Of a stretch of DNA of 64,000 nucleotides, positions 12,734-22,349 are shown one piece after another. Numbering within the stretch: the stretch's first letter is position 1; each line of letters begins with the position of its first letter. The position numbers were made by a program, and so were the translations under genes. The DNA comes from Calonectria ilicicola (lineage: Eukaryota > Ascomycota > Sordariomycetes > Hypocreales > Nectriaceae). The stretch spans positions 310,001 through 374,000 of the forward strand of contig CP085833.1 of NCBI GenBank assembly GCA_020809705.1. Reading direction: 5' to 3'. The notes below the pieces were generated by a model, which was not told the DNA's origin, searched no databases, and saw nothing but the letters and a program-made list of their open reading frames with translations.

Positions 12734-13555
12734 CGCAACAACAGATTAGGTGAGGGGACGTCGTGTCGTTCCCCTCGTCTTTGATCTAGTAAATTTGATT
12801 TCAGTGAGAAAGGTGAAGATTAAACAGTGTAAGTAAGTAAGTAATTGTGGACGATAGCAAGCAGACAAAAGAGAAGGGGAAGAGAGCGTCTTGATTAAAT
12901 GTTGGCCAAGCTGAGGGAAAGATTCCAAATTAAGCTTATATACATGGACTAAAACAGTCACTATACCCGTTGAACTTGAGTCTGCCTGATTCTGGAGCAT
13001 CCAATCAGAGGCCTGCTCCGGATGCCGTGATGTGCGAGATCGACTCGCCAACCCACATTTCCAACCCGTCCATGGTGGAGCTGGACCGACGCTACGGACT
13101 TTTCGGACCTTCGCACATTTTCGCACTTTCGCTGCTCGGCTTCTCGCGTGTGTTCAGACCAAACCTCATTTCTTGGCATGGGTCATTTTAATGCACCAAA
13201 CCCAAATTCGCTTCCCTTTTTGGGCTCGCCGGCGGTCGCTGAGACTCTCGCCTGTGCTTCTCATGGTTCCTGCTTGGGTTAGCACACAGGCCATGTCAAA
13301 TATTTTCTTTGGTCAATTAATCGATCTCTGGGGATTTGAGTTCGAGACGGGATCTGGGCTTATCCCTGTCCTCGCTCTTCAGTCTGCTCCGAATCGCGTC
13401 GGATATCGGACTACTCGCAGTCTTTATCCTCATCCAAGACCCTCTCCTCGCAATCCGGTAATCCCTTACTCTTCTTCCCCCGCTTCTTTCGGACCTAGTT
13501 CGCTGTCCTTGGCGTCCTGATTCTAGAAATCTGCGAGAGACATTTCGAGCTTCCA
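12734..13555. promoter_or_regulatory. Bidirectional promoter region between the ABC pump and TF2
   Basis: 822 bp between two divergent start codons. It contains CGGAC at 13095, 13104 (a direct repeat with a TTTT spacer), 13407 and 13490, resembling the CGGAC sites in the TF1/MFS promoter. Overlapping small frames on both strands (13032-13571) show no protein character; one on the plus strand could act as an upstream ORF for TF2. Confidence 0.45.
12935..12942 (-). promoter_or_regulatory. TATA-like box of the ABC transporter gene
   Basis: The minus strand reads TATATAAG about 200 bp upstream of the start codon at 12733, a plausible core promoter element for a strongly inducible pump. Confidence 0.5.
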
Positions 13556-15677
13556 ATGGAGGAACCCACACCGCGTCCTGCGCTCGCAGTTAGTCCAGCC
13601 CACCACCACCATCTCCGTTCCACGACACCAAGCCAGATTCCTCACTAACCCTGACTCAATCCCTGTCAGTGCAAAAGATGTAGGGCCCAAAAAGTACGCT
13701 CAAGCAAATAGTGCCTATTATCCGAGCGTATTCCCGTAACTGACGTCGCACCACTAGATCCGCTGCAACCGGGCCACGCCTCGCTGCGATCGCTGCATCG
13801 CTAGGGACGAAGAATGTGTTTATCCCACCCGCGCCAAGACGAAGCGAAAGCGAGGGGCATCCAGACTCTCTGGGTAAGTGGTGGCGCAGTTTCTGACACT
13901 CGTCTCCCACTCCAGCCCTCCAGCTAACGTCATCGACTCATCTTCTAGAAATCCAATTACTGATGAGACACTTTCCGCCATTCTGGACCGATTACAGCTA
14001 CATCTTCAGGGGCGGTCTGTTTCTATCGCATCGCCTGTTTCTCAAGAGAAGTTCTCCAGCCTCAAGGGCTTATTGCCTGAATCTCCCTGTTCGTTTGAAA
14101 CGAGCTCCTTTCTCAGCCAAGATGCTTCAACACCCGAGCCTTTCGGGACTCTGAGTGATCTAGATTCCGATTTCTCAGCCATCCTGAAAGACGCAGTGGA
14201 CCAAGTGGCCGATTTGAGAACACAAACATTCAACAAATCATTGGTTTCAGAAGCTATAAATATTCCCCCAGATTTAGCCAAGACATTGATCCGCGGTAAG
14301 CAACTCCACCTCAGTAGCTAGACCGCAATCCGCCAGTCCACTTTACTAAACCCATATCTTAGACTGCTTCAATCACATGCAACCTGGCATATTCCTAAAT
14401 ATGATCAATAGAGAGGTGATTGAGACGATCCCCGACATTATTAACCTTCCTTACATCCATATCGAACCAGTAATGGTCGTGCTCTATTACACGTTATTGT
14501 ATTTTGGGTGTGCACTTCAAACATATGATCCACACGACAAGTATCTCAAACTTACCTACCTTGGCTGTCTAAGAGCGCTTCCTGCATGGCAACGAAAGGC
14601 AACCGGATCCACCATCGATCTTATAGCCGCTCTCTTTTTGGTACCCACCCCTAATATTTAGCACCACCGACCAGTCGCTTACTGTATAGGCAAACGTTAC
14701 CAGCCAGCTCTTCGATTACGACTTGGCATGGAAGATGGCCGGTCTTGCAGGTGAATTTTGCAAAAGATTAAACTTGCACAATCTCGACAAGGAAAACCTC
14801 GGAGGCATCAACAATGCCAGAGCTGACGACGAGAGAAGATTCTTCTGGGAGCTGCTACAGATGGATCTAATGTTCCGCCTTGTTTTTGATCAACCGCCCC
14901 TCCTCACAGGTTCGGACTGGAAGGTCAATCTACCTTGGCTCAATGAAAACTCCAACTTGCCCTCGGAACTGCCTGCCATTACGTTCCTTGCTGGTTCACG
15001 CATCACATTCATCACTCTGCATTTCTTCAAGCTTCTCGAAGAGGCCAATGGTGACGCCTCACTGGATCTCATATCTAAGACTGAGTCTCTTTGTCGCGAG
15101 ATACTCCAAGTATTTGAGCACTGGCAGCTGGTAAGAGTATCCTTGCGTCATCTTAAATTTATCATTTCTAATGTCTGATTAGAATGAGCTACTCTCAACG
15201 GAACATGGCCCAAGCAATCGCTTATGGTCGCTCGGCCATGTCATTCTCACTGGGTACACGGCTATTACCTTTATGCTGCGCAAGGCGGCATCCCATGCAT
15301 CATCTTTATTCGGGAAGAAAGGCATTGACCTTTCTGACTGTCCATTAATAATCGATGCGGCACGCCACATTATCCAAGTCGCCACATGCCTTATAGATCG
15401 ACACCCGAATCCACATTCTCTCTCTGCACTTTTTGGCGCTTATCGCTGCCAAATCCCATACGCATATTTGGCCAACCACATCTACCAGGCCCCAACAATT
15501 CGTCAACATGTGGCTGATATTGAGGCACTTGAGCACCTTGCAACTCAAATGGGTATTCTTTCACGAGGTTTGCCCGATACTGTTCCATTGGTTCGGGGGA
15601 TCGAAAGAATTAATTCGGAATTACGCCAAAAGCTTACTGATGAATCATCACAAGACAATCTCCAAGAGTTGGAGTAG
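13556..15677 (+). CDS. Zn2Cys6 transcription factor with MHR domain (TF2)
   Basis: Seven exons: 13556-13588, 13670-13693, 13758-13873, 13949-14295, 14363-14640, 14690-15130 and 15183-15677; 577 residues. The zinc cluster is assembled from three exons: Cys12 and Cys15 come from a 24-bp microexon (CKRCRAQK), and Cys22, 29, 32 and 39 from the next exon (IRCNRATPRCDRCIARDEEC). A KRKR basic tail follows. Exons 5-7 encode the alpha-helical fungal TF domain, including DDERRFFWELLQMDLMFRL. The protein should be nuclear. It is divergent from the PDR pump, mirroring the TF1/MFS pair, so control of the pump is likely but inferred. The start Met at 13556 is the first in frame before the microexon. Confidence 0.88.
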
Positions 15678-16906
15678 AAGGGTGTATTTGCGAGGGATAA
15701 TAGAACCGTTTTACATGTCAACTGACCCGTGAAATAAATGTGCAACGCGCTTTTAACAGTATTCAAATGATCAAATAGGGGTTAGGAGAGCTTCTGCAAT
15801 AATACCAGGTCTCGTTAAACAACCGCTTGCAGCAGCGGTCTTCAAGGCCAAGTTTTGGGAGGGGCAACAGTAATTTTCGGCGCCAGACAAGTCAAAGCTT
15901 GCGGTAGATACCTTTAGTTGTAATGAATTAAATCAAGGATACCTATTCAACCGATTTAAAAGCGAGACTCATTCAGGATCCAGTTTGTCAGAACCGGTAG
16001 CCAGTTTCAATAATTGCTCGACCTGTATTGCCCTCAAATGAATTTACCAGAAGCGAGGGTCAAGATATCATCCATTCAGCAAGCAATTGGCTCACGCTTG
16101 AAAATTGCATCAGACGGAATCCGAGGAATCCGTAAACATGGAAAAAGCAACGCATAAATTGAGCCGTGCGCCCGCAAGTTACGAATAGTCTCGGACGTCG
16201 GAAGCCGTCGGCGCCGACCCATTACACGAGCAGCGACACCGACCAACCTATCAGAAGCCAAAGCAGTACGCCTTTACAAATATCAATGCTGAACATTTAC
16301 GCTGGGTTCACTGTGGATGACGCAGCAACTTCTACTTTCTGTCAAGGCCCAGCCGTTAGAGCATCCCAGGATTTCAAGGTGCGGGCCGATAAGACCCACG
16401 AATTATGAGCAATAAATCCAAATCCGGGTCAAAGTTTATTTAAAAGCCGAGAGTTATCGGGACTTGAAATGGAGAAAAATTTAATTGGCTTACAATCGCG
16501 AAAGCACAGAAGGGTATTCCATGAAACCATACAACAAATCGCCAACGCTTCATCAAGCGAAGTGACAAATAAATACGGATTTGAGATTTAACTGAAAGAC
16601 GTGGATCAAGGATGTCTGAACAGCTGGTAAACGGGGCCAGGGTACAAGAGGAAAAGAGAGGAAATGATATAGATATTGCAAATATTGAGCCTTCTTTATT
16701 GCTATGGGTCGATTTCTGCCCCAGCTGGTTCCCAAGTCAATCATCGGGATCGCTTGTTTCTATCAAATGCGGTTATATTCGTTCCAACATTGACTAGAAG
16801 GAGATAGATATAGGTACCAGAAAAATAATTTTAAAAAAAAAAAACATAAAAACATGCCCCAAACCAGTGTTAGCACCAAAAGAAAACAACACACGGACCA
16901 GAGACT
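15678..16906. other. Gene-free stretch between TF2 and the tRNA gene
   Basis: About 1.2 kb with no supported gene. Short frames at 16076-16797 lack protein character. A run of A at about 16832-16843 is the only low-complexity tract. Confidence 0.5.
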
Positions 16907-16911
16907 AAAAA
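16907..16911 (-). terminator. RNA polymerase III terminator of the tRNA-Cys gene
   Basis: On the minus strand five T residues lie four bases past the 3' end of the tRNA (TTTCTTTTTAG context), the usual Pol III stop signal. Confidence 0.75.
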
Positions 16912-16915
16912 GAAA

Positions 16916-17043
16916 GGACCGAACGTGGATCGAACACGTGACCTAGAGATCTGCAATCTCTCGCTGTGAAGCTTGTTAGAATCGGGGAACTCGTAATTGA
17001 GACATTGGGCCTCGACTCACCTCTACCACTGAGCTATCGATCC
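16916..17043 (-). tRNA. tRNA-Cys (GCA), interrupted by a 57-nt insert in the D-stem
   Basis: The exons are 17043-17021 (23 nt) and 16963-16916 (48 nt). Joined, they give a 71-nt cloverleaf with no mismatches: acceptor GGATCGA / TCGGTCC (one G-U), D-stem GCTC / GAGC, anticodon stem AGAGA / TCTCT around TTGCAGA (anticodon GCA), variable AGGTC, and T-arm ACGTG-TTCGATC-CACGT. Box A (TAGCTCAGTGG) and box B (GTTCGATCC) are intact. Unspliced, the base opposite G10 is G instead of C, so the D-stem is completed only when the insert is removed. There is no intron at the usual 37/38 site. Either this is a functional tRNA with an unusual intron or a recent insertion pseudogene; the intact termini and terminator favour function. 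Confidence 0.85.
16964..17020 (-). other. Spliceosomal-type intron inside tRNA-Cys (positions 24/25)
   Basis: 57 nt on the minus strand beginning GTGAGT and ending CACAG, with TCTAACAAG about 10 nt before the acceptor. These are the donor, branch point and acceptor of the mRNA introns elsewhere in this window, and the length is typical. The preceding tRNA exon ends in GAG, giving the favoured AG|GTGAGT context. Excision restores the D-stem exactly. The position is not where the tRNA splicing endonuclease cuts nuclear pre-tRNAs. Confidence 0.75.
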
Positions 17044-17861
17044 GATTCTTGGATGGAGACGAAGGCTGTTTAAACCAATTCTTACTCGTTCCCCTCTCAA
17101 GCCCAAAATCCTAAGCGAGATGTGACACGTGTTGTCTAAACACGTGATCTATGGCACATGGATCCACTCTCTCTCTCTCCTTTGATTGGTCATGTTTGTT
17201 TACGTTCCCAAAGCTGTCTGCCTCCATCACTTGGAATTAACGTGATATTTGTGTAGAATTTCGAAATAGGTACAATATAATGACTCGTGATTTCGTTGGA
17301 TGGCTAGGGAGTGGGTATAACTTTTGGGGAGAAATTATAGAGCAGGTCATTAGAAAGTTGCAAGTAAAGAGAATGAGATATATACCTATCAGATTATACA
17401 CCATCTAGGATACAATAGAAAACAATCTTTTCTTTAAAGAAAAAATTAAAGGCTATGATTTATTCAAAACCGTTTTATTTCGATATCTATAATCATAATA
17501 CTTCATCTAACATCTATTTTCGATCTCAACAGGAGTTGCGCCAAAGGTGTAGGGTAAGTCATCTGCGGAAGTGGGTCCTAGTTGATGATCAGGGTCTGAG
17601 GGAACAACGCAAGGAGGTTCAGAAAGTCCTGAGATCTTGGTATGATGCAGCCAGATAGATGCCTAGAATGATAAAAATCTGGAATAATATCATGACGTGC
17701 GATCTGAACCATCTTCTCGCGTGCCTTGTCGCTGTAACCTCTCGTTGATCAAGATTCGCGGTTCCCCACTTTTCGCGACGAATTCGCGAGCGCGTCATGG
17801 TGCAAACACTCCAACAGCGATATCCACATTCTAATAACTTTTTTGTTCCTTTTTGTTTGTA
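17044..17861. other. Gene-free stretch between the tRNA and the acyltransferase
   Basis: No supported gene. An inverted repeat CACGTGTT-gtcta-AACACGTG lies at 17126-17146, about 85 bp upstream of the tRNA start. The rest is AT-rich sequence serving as the acyltransferase 3' flank. Confidence 0.5.
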
Positions 17862-19307
17862 CTAAATCTTTAATCGTTCAGATGCCTCGGAATCGATACT
17901 CAGCGACACATCAACTCCATCCTCGGCGTCCATAACTTGTAAGCACCCATCCATCTTGGGCATGATCGCGTGAACGTAGACTGGCCGGGCTTCGAATGCA
18001 ATGTCGTAAACTTTGAGTCTCAACCAAGACGTTACAATGACGTGTTGGCTCCCGAGAAATGCCTGCCACAGTCTCTGAGGAGCGACTTCATAAGCGGCGT
18101 CATGCAAGATTGCGCCGACGGCTTCAGGCGTAAAGTGGTTCATGCAATTGCGAATACGAGTCGCGGCCTCAGTAACCGATATGTCGCCTGAGCAACTGAC
18201 ATGTGGAATAATGAGAGGCGACCCGACAAACGTATCTGGTAGTGGAGGATTCACCCTGCTTCGCGCGCCTAGCGTGAGGTTGAGATACGACGTGGTGTAG
18301 CCTCTTGCTCGGTTGATGGCAACCCAGAAATATCCGAGCAGCGCATCCAAACGAGAGACACTGCCTGCAGCCTCTTTGAGCTCTAGTAGTTGAGTGTTGG
18401 TGAAATGAATAAGAAGTTGCTTCACCGGCCGAGTCATGTCCCAAGTTGGCCATGGGGCTGGCGATGCTGGAGACTGCAATGCCGTCGCAAGCAGATCTTT
18501 ATCTTTGGGCTTGGAGCTTTCTGAGGTTGGAATCATTGCTTGAGGATATCCAGGAGCCGAGTAGGCCCACCAATCAAACCGATGGAGCGGCAATGACCTT
18601 GCTATTCGGACGATTTCGGGGTCAGCGACCGTATCGATGTTTCCGGATGCATGGCTGTCAAGCTGGAGCGGGTCAAAAAGCGGTGGCTCAGGGACATTGC
18701 CATGAAAGAATGCCATCCAGCACCGCATGAAATGTACCAACGTGTGTGCATCTGCAAGGGGATGTGCCAATTTTACCGAAATGGCATAACCGTCGTCCAG
18801 GAAGGTCACTTGGACCAACATACTGGAAAGACCATTGCATTGATCAAGATCGTGCAACGCCAGCGGAGTCGATGAGGATAGCTTGGACTGTGGAAATTGG
18901 CTCGTATCAACCATGTCTTTCTTCTCTGGAACGATGGATACGACTTGTTGATGCAATCGGATTGCTGTCCACTTAACGCCTGGATCCGAGTCGGCACCAT
19001 AGACAATCATGGGACGGTTGAAGCGGCCTGTATGGCCTCCCTCTGGATCGAGAGGCGCCCATTTTAGTTGGCCTGCCCATTGTGGGAATAGTCCCAGCGA
19101 ATCGACGAATGAACCTTTGAGGCGCCCTAGGAGAGTATCGTCTGTTGGATGGCCAAAGACCCAGATGGCCCCAGTGGGCGTGAAGCGGACAACGGTACCA
19201 TCAAGGATAGATAACGGAGTTGAAACCGGCTGCGGGGGGCGAGTTTTTGGAAATAGCTGAGCGGAATCTAGGACTTGTGGTTCCTGAGAATTATCCATCG
19301 TGATCAT
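17862..19307 (-). CDS. BAHD-like acyl-CoA-dependent acyltransferase (transferase family)
   Basis: Single-exon gene of 481 residues, the usual size for the family. It has the catalytic HxxxD motif as HPLAD (His182, Asp186), with preceding YAISVKLAH as in trichothecene acetyltransferase-like and plant BAHD enzymes. The second family motif DFGWG is not preserved; the equivalent region reads VYDIAFEARPVYVHA, which is common in fungal members. A conserved central segment TLGARSRVNPPLPDTFVGSP is the analogue of the acyl-CoA channel segment. Such enzymes acylate hydroxyl or amino groups of secondary metabolites in the cytosol. It stands alone, with no backbone synthase nearby, so its substrate is unknown. 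Start at 19307 or three codons later at 19298. Confidence 0.88.
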   Translation of the reverse strand: MITMDNSQEPQVLDSAQLFPKTRPPQPVSTPLSILDGTVVRFTPTGAIWVFGHPTDDTLLGRLKGSFVDSLGLFPQWAGQLKWAPLDPEGGHTGRFNRPMIVYGADSDPGVKWTAIRLHQQVVSIVPEKKDMVDTSQFPQSKLSSSTPLALHDLDQCNGLSSMLVQVTFLDDGYAISVKLAHPLADAHTLVHFMRCWMAFFHGNVPEPPLFDPLQLDSHASGNIDTVADPEIVRIARSLPLHRFDWWAYSAPGYPQAMIPTSESSKPKDKDLLATALQSPASPAPWPTWDMTRPVKQLLIHFTNTQLLELKEAAGSVSRLDALLGYFWVAINRARGYTTSYLNLTLGARSRVNPPLPDTFVGSPLIIPHVSCSGDISVTEAATRIRNCMNHFTPEAVGAILHDAAYEVAPQRLWQAFLGSQHVIVTSWLRLKVYDIAFEARPVYVHAIMPKMDGCLQVMDAEDGVDVSLSIDSEASERLKI

Positions 19308-21586
19308 TATTGGACACTGTGTCTCCTTTCCATCGTGTTGCTTGGGGTAGTGCTGGTTGCTTCTCCAATCCCAGAATCATCAAAATGATGGTTACGATGT
19401 GAAGGAATGGTTTTATTATAGCGATGATATTCTTGACTATGAATATGGCTTTAGCCTGAATAATTGCGCCGTGATTCATCACGACCTTCCCAATGCGGAC
19501 TGATTCATTTCGACTCATCGTGAGTCCCTGAAAAAGTGGAGCTACACCCGCAACATTATCAAAGATGTCGCCTCAGTTGCAACATTATTTGAATCGGCTG
19601 GAATAAATACGACTTTTCGGGGATCGAGACTTCCTGATATAGAGCACTTCTTTTCCATTTTTCGTTGTTGACCTGCAAAAGATATGAATAATTGTTCTCA
19701 ATTGAGAGGCGATGACATGATTGTGGGTGCGAAGCTCTCGACAAACACAATGGCCTTGAATATAAAGGCCGAAATTTGCTACATGCTTGAAAATACTTGT
19801 AACTAAGGCTGTAATGATTAAATCGCGTTTCTGTAGTCGTTTAGTTCAGAGATGCTATTTTGAATGTTCTGCTTGACTTATAATTAAGGTTAAATCTCCC
19901 CAGAGTATGTACCCCTTTGTTTTATTCTAGTCATGTACTATCAAGTACCAGCTACATTCTCAATTCATTTATCTTGGGGTCATTCAATGAATTAAAAGCA
20001 AACTGTAGCAAATTGGTTGTTTTTTTCGGTCAGGCTAAACTGTAACAAAAGCCAAAATTATTTGATGGATTTCCCATTTCCCGACCCAAATTTCTAGCGA
20101 AAGGTGCTTCATAAACAACCCATATGCTTGATCAAATGATGGTATTTGTCTTGAGGGTTCGAATGCTAGCTCTTCGTGATGGTTGCAGTAAATGGGTTGG
20201 GGGGTTAGGGTGCCCTGGAGCTCACACGTCGATTTCCATGATCAGTAATCTAAGAAAACCGAACTCCAAATACGCAAGAGTCGTAAATATTTGTGCAGTT
20301 GGATTTCCGCAGGGTCGCTCGCCCGCTTTCCTTAGTGATAATCATGTCGTGCGCGAACTAGTCAGTGCGCACCTGCTGCATTGCGGCTTTGTTGAAATGT
20401 ATGCATGTGAGAATATTTCAACGAACCTGGCTCTCTGATTGAAGGATTTGGTTCGGTTTAATTCTAGATCGAACGCTATGCTGTGGAATTACAGATTTCC
20501 CTCATAATCGACTGCTTTGCCTTTTTGCCTTACTTAGTTGTGGCTTATTTGGGGTTGCCTAATCTCACACACTACCCAATGAGGACCATTAACTCACACT
20601 GTAAGTGGAGAATTAGGTAGGGGCTGTGCTGTTGAAACGAGGCTCCTTGACTTTGCATGTCGCGCTAAAAAAATGGATCAAGGCTTGCTCTCAGAGAGGG
20701 GTAATTGTATGGTGCTGACCGCCAGGGCGCATTTGCGCCGTTCATTTCGCGATTCTCCTCGAATATAAAAGACTTCCGTCCGCCACTTTCTTGGGAAATT
20801 TTCAGTCATTAAAATTGGAATTGTTTTTACTTTATTTCTGTCTTCACGTTTTCGGCTGCAGCATACGATCAAGACTGTAAGGGCTCAATCGTGTTGGTGT
20901 AGCCATAAAACTGGGTGTCTTGGGAGGTGGAGCTGGTTGTCTTATGCTGGGGACGTTTTAGGTAAGTTGTTTTGGAATGTCCTATAATAGGAGACAAATT
21001 AACATACGGGTAGATTTGGCCAGGTAAAAATCTATTGCTGAGCAGCTTTGGAGTCTTCATAGCTACACCACTAGTTCGAATGAGTCTATAATCAACATTT
21101 ATCGCCCTTTGCACTCGTTGATGCTGGATCGGATACAAAACGTGAACCTCCATCCTTACATTTACCTAACAAACTGGGGCATTGAACAAGCCATACATTT
21201 TACAAGTACTTTTCTTTTTAACCTGGCAAGCTATTGGATTCTATTAACAGCTAACGCGAAAAGGGGAGATCGGATTTAGATCGTGGCGACTGACTAACGT
21301 GAGAGGTAAGGATCATCAGCACCACCCACAGATAAGATATCAATCACCGAAATGTATACTAGATAATTGAGCAGCAACAGGTTCGAACTAGCTACAGTAT
21401 TTACGACTATACAAATGAGCGATTGCACACGAACGAACGTATAAGTGAGCGAACAGATAAACGAGCCACTATGCACCCAAGCAACCTTACAAATGAAAAA
21501 CCCCGTAAACGAGCGACTGTACAAAGAAAAACCCATCTGCACGAGCGACTTTTTAATATTTAAACATATGAGCCTGTGAACTTTGA
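19308..21586. other. 2.3-kb gene-free stretch
   Basis: No gene can be supported; frames such as 20124-20438 (+) and 20869-21153 (-) show no family resemblance. At 21417-21552, just beyond the 3' end of the next gene, five degenerate copies of a GAGCGACT-like word occur in about 130 bp. Confidence 0.45.
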
Positions 21587-22349
21587 TCACTCTAGGGATG
21601 GCGTGGGAGAATCTGCTTGATCCGAATCCGACGGCTCGCGAAGCTGAGATTCGGCGTAGCTAACAAGCTCAGCCGCATAGAGATGGAAGTAGATATCATC
21701 GCTACTTGGAGACGTTTCTTGAGTGAATGGCGAAGATTGTTGTGACTCTGGCCACGGAGTTTCGTTTTGGGAGACCCGAGATGCCTTCTTTGACTTGGCA
21801 TGCCTGTCAATAATTTCTGAAAGGCACCCGACAAATCCCCTGGTATCGTAGTGTGGGTTGCTGGGGCGATATAATTTGGGGAAAACAATATCCCAGATGA
21901 GGTTCCAAGCTGTTGCCTCATCGCCAGGTCTTTTTTGCCTCCCTTTAAGTTCTACCATCTGCTCCTCAGTAGCGTAGGGCAACTTTACATGTTGAATGTC
22001 ACATGACGGCAGTTGATGTTTCTGGTATTCCTCGAACCCGTCAATGATGTTGGTGCAGGTACGACAATAAAGTTCTGAAGTATGGCTTCTTGAGATATGC
22101 AGTGGTACATCGGAAACCCGTTTGCAGGCGAAACTAGCGCACTCCCAAAAAATGATGGGATTGAACTTGTAGTAAGGACACGCCCAGTCTTTTTCCGTTG
22201 CAACATGTCGTTTTCTTCTGGGGCATTGCTTCTGTTTCATGTAGGTTAGTAACACTGGTTGCAATACAGTGCTACTGGGAGGGCCTTACCTCAGAATCCT
22301 CAGCGTTAGCCTTGCGCTTGGCCTGGCCCACAGAAGTTTGAGAAACCAT
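21587..22349 (-). CDS. Fungal C2H2-type zinc-finger protein, ACPYYK..C..C..H..RxH class
   Basis: Two exons on the minus strand: 22349-22290 (20 codons, MVSQTSVGQAKRKANAEDSE) and 22231-21587; 234 residues. The core reads WACPYYKFNPIIFWECASF...HISRSHTSELYCRTC, then a His/Cys pair and a WNLIWDIVFPKLYRPSNPHYD segment. This arrangement is shared by a large family of small ascomycete proteins with an atypical C2H2 module followed by an IW-LFP motif and a Ser-rich tail. Function is unknown; nuclear regulation is often presumed from the fingers. The intron (GTAAGG...ACTAACC...ACAG) joins the frames cleanly. It stands alone in an otherwise empty region. Confidence 0.8.

Noticed and set aside
13032..13520. 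162-codon plus-strand frame before TF2 as a separate gene
   Set aside because: Low-complexity Pro/Ser/Arg text, overlapped by antisense frames, no start context or introns. At most it contains an upstream ORF.
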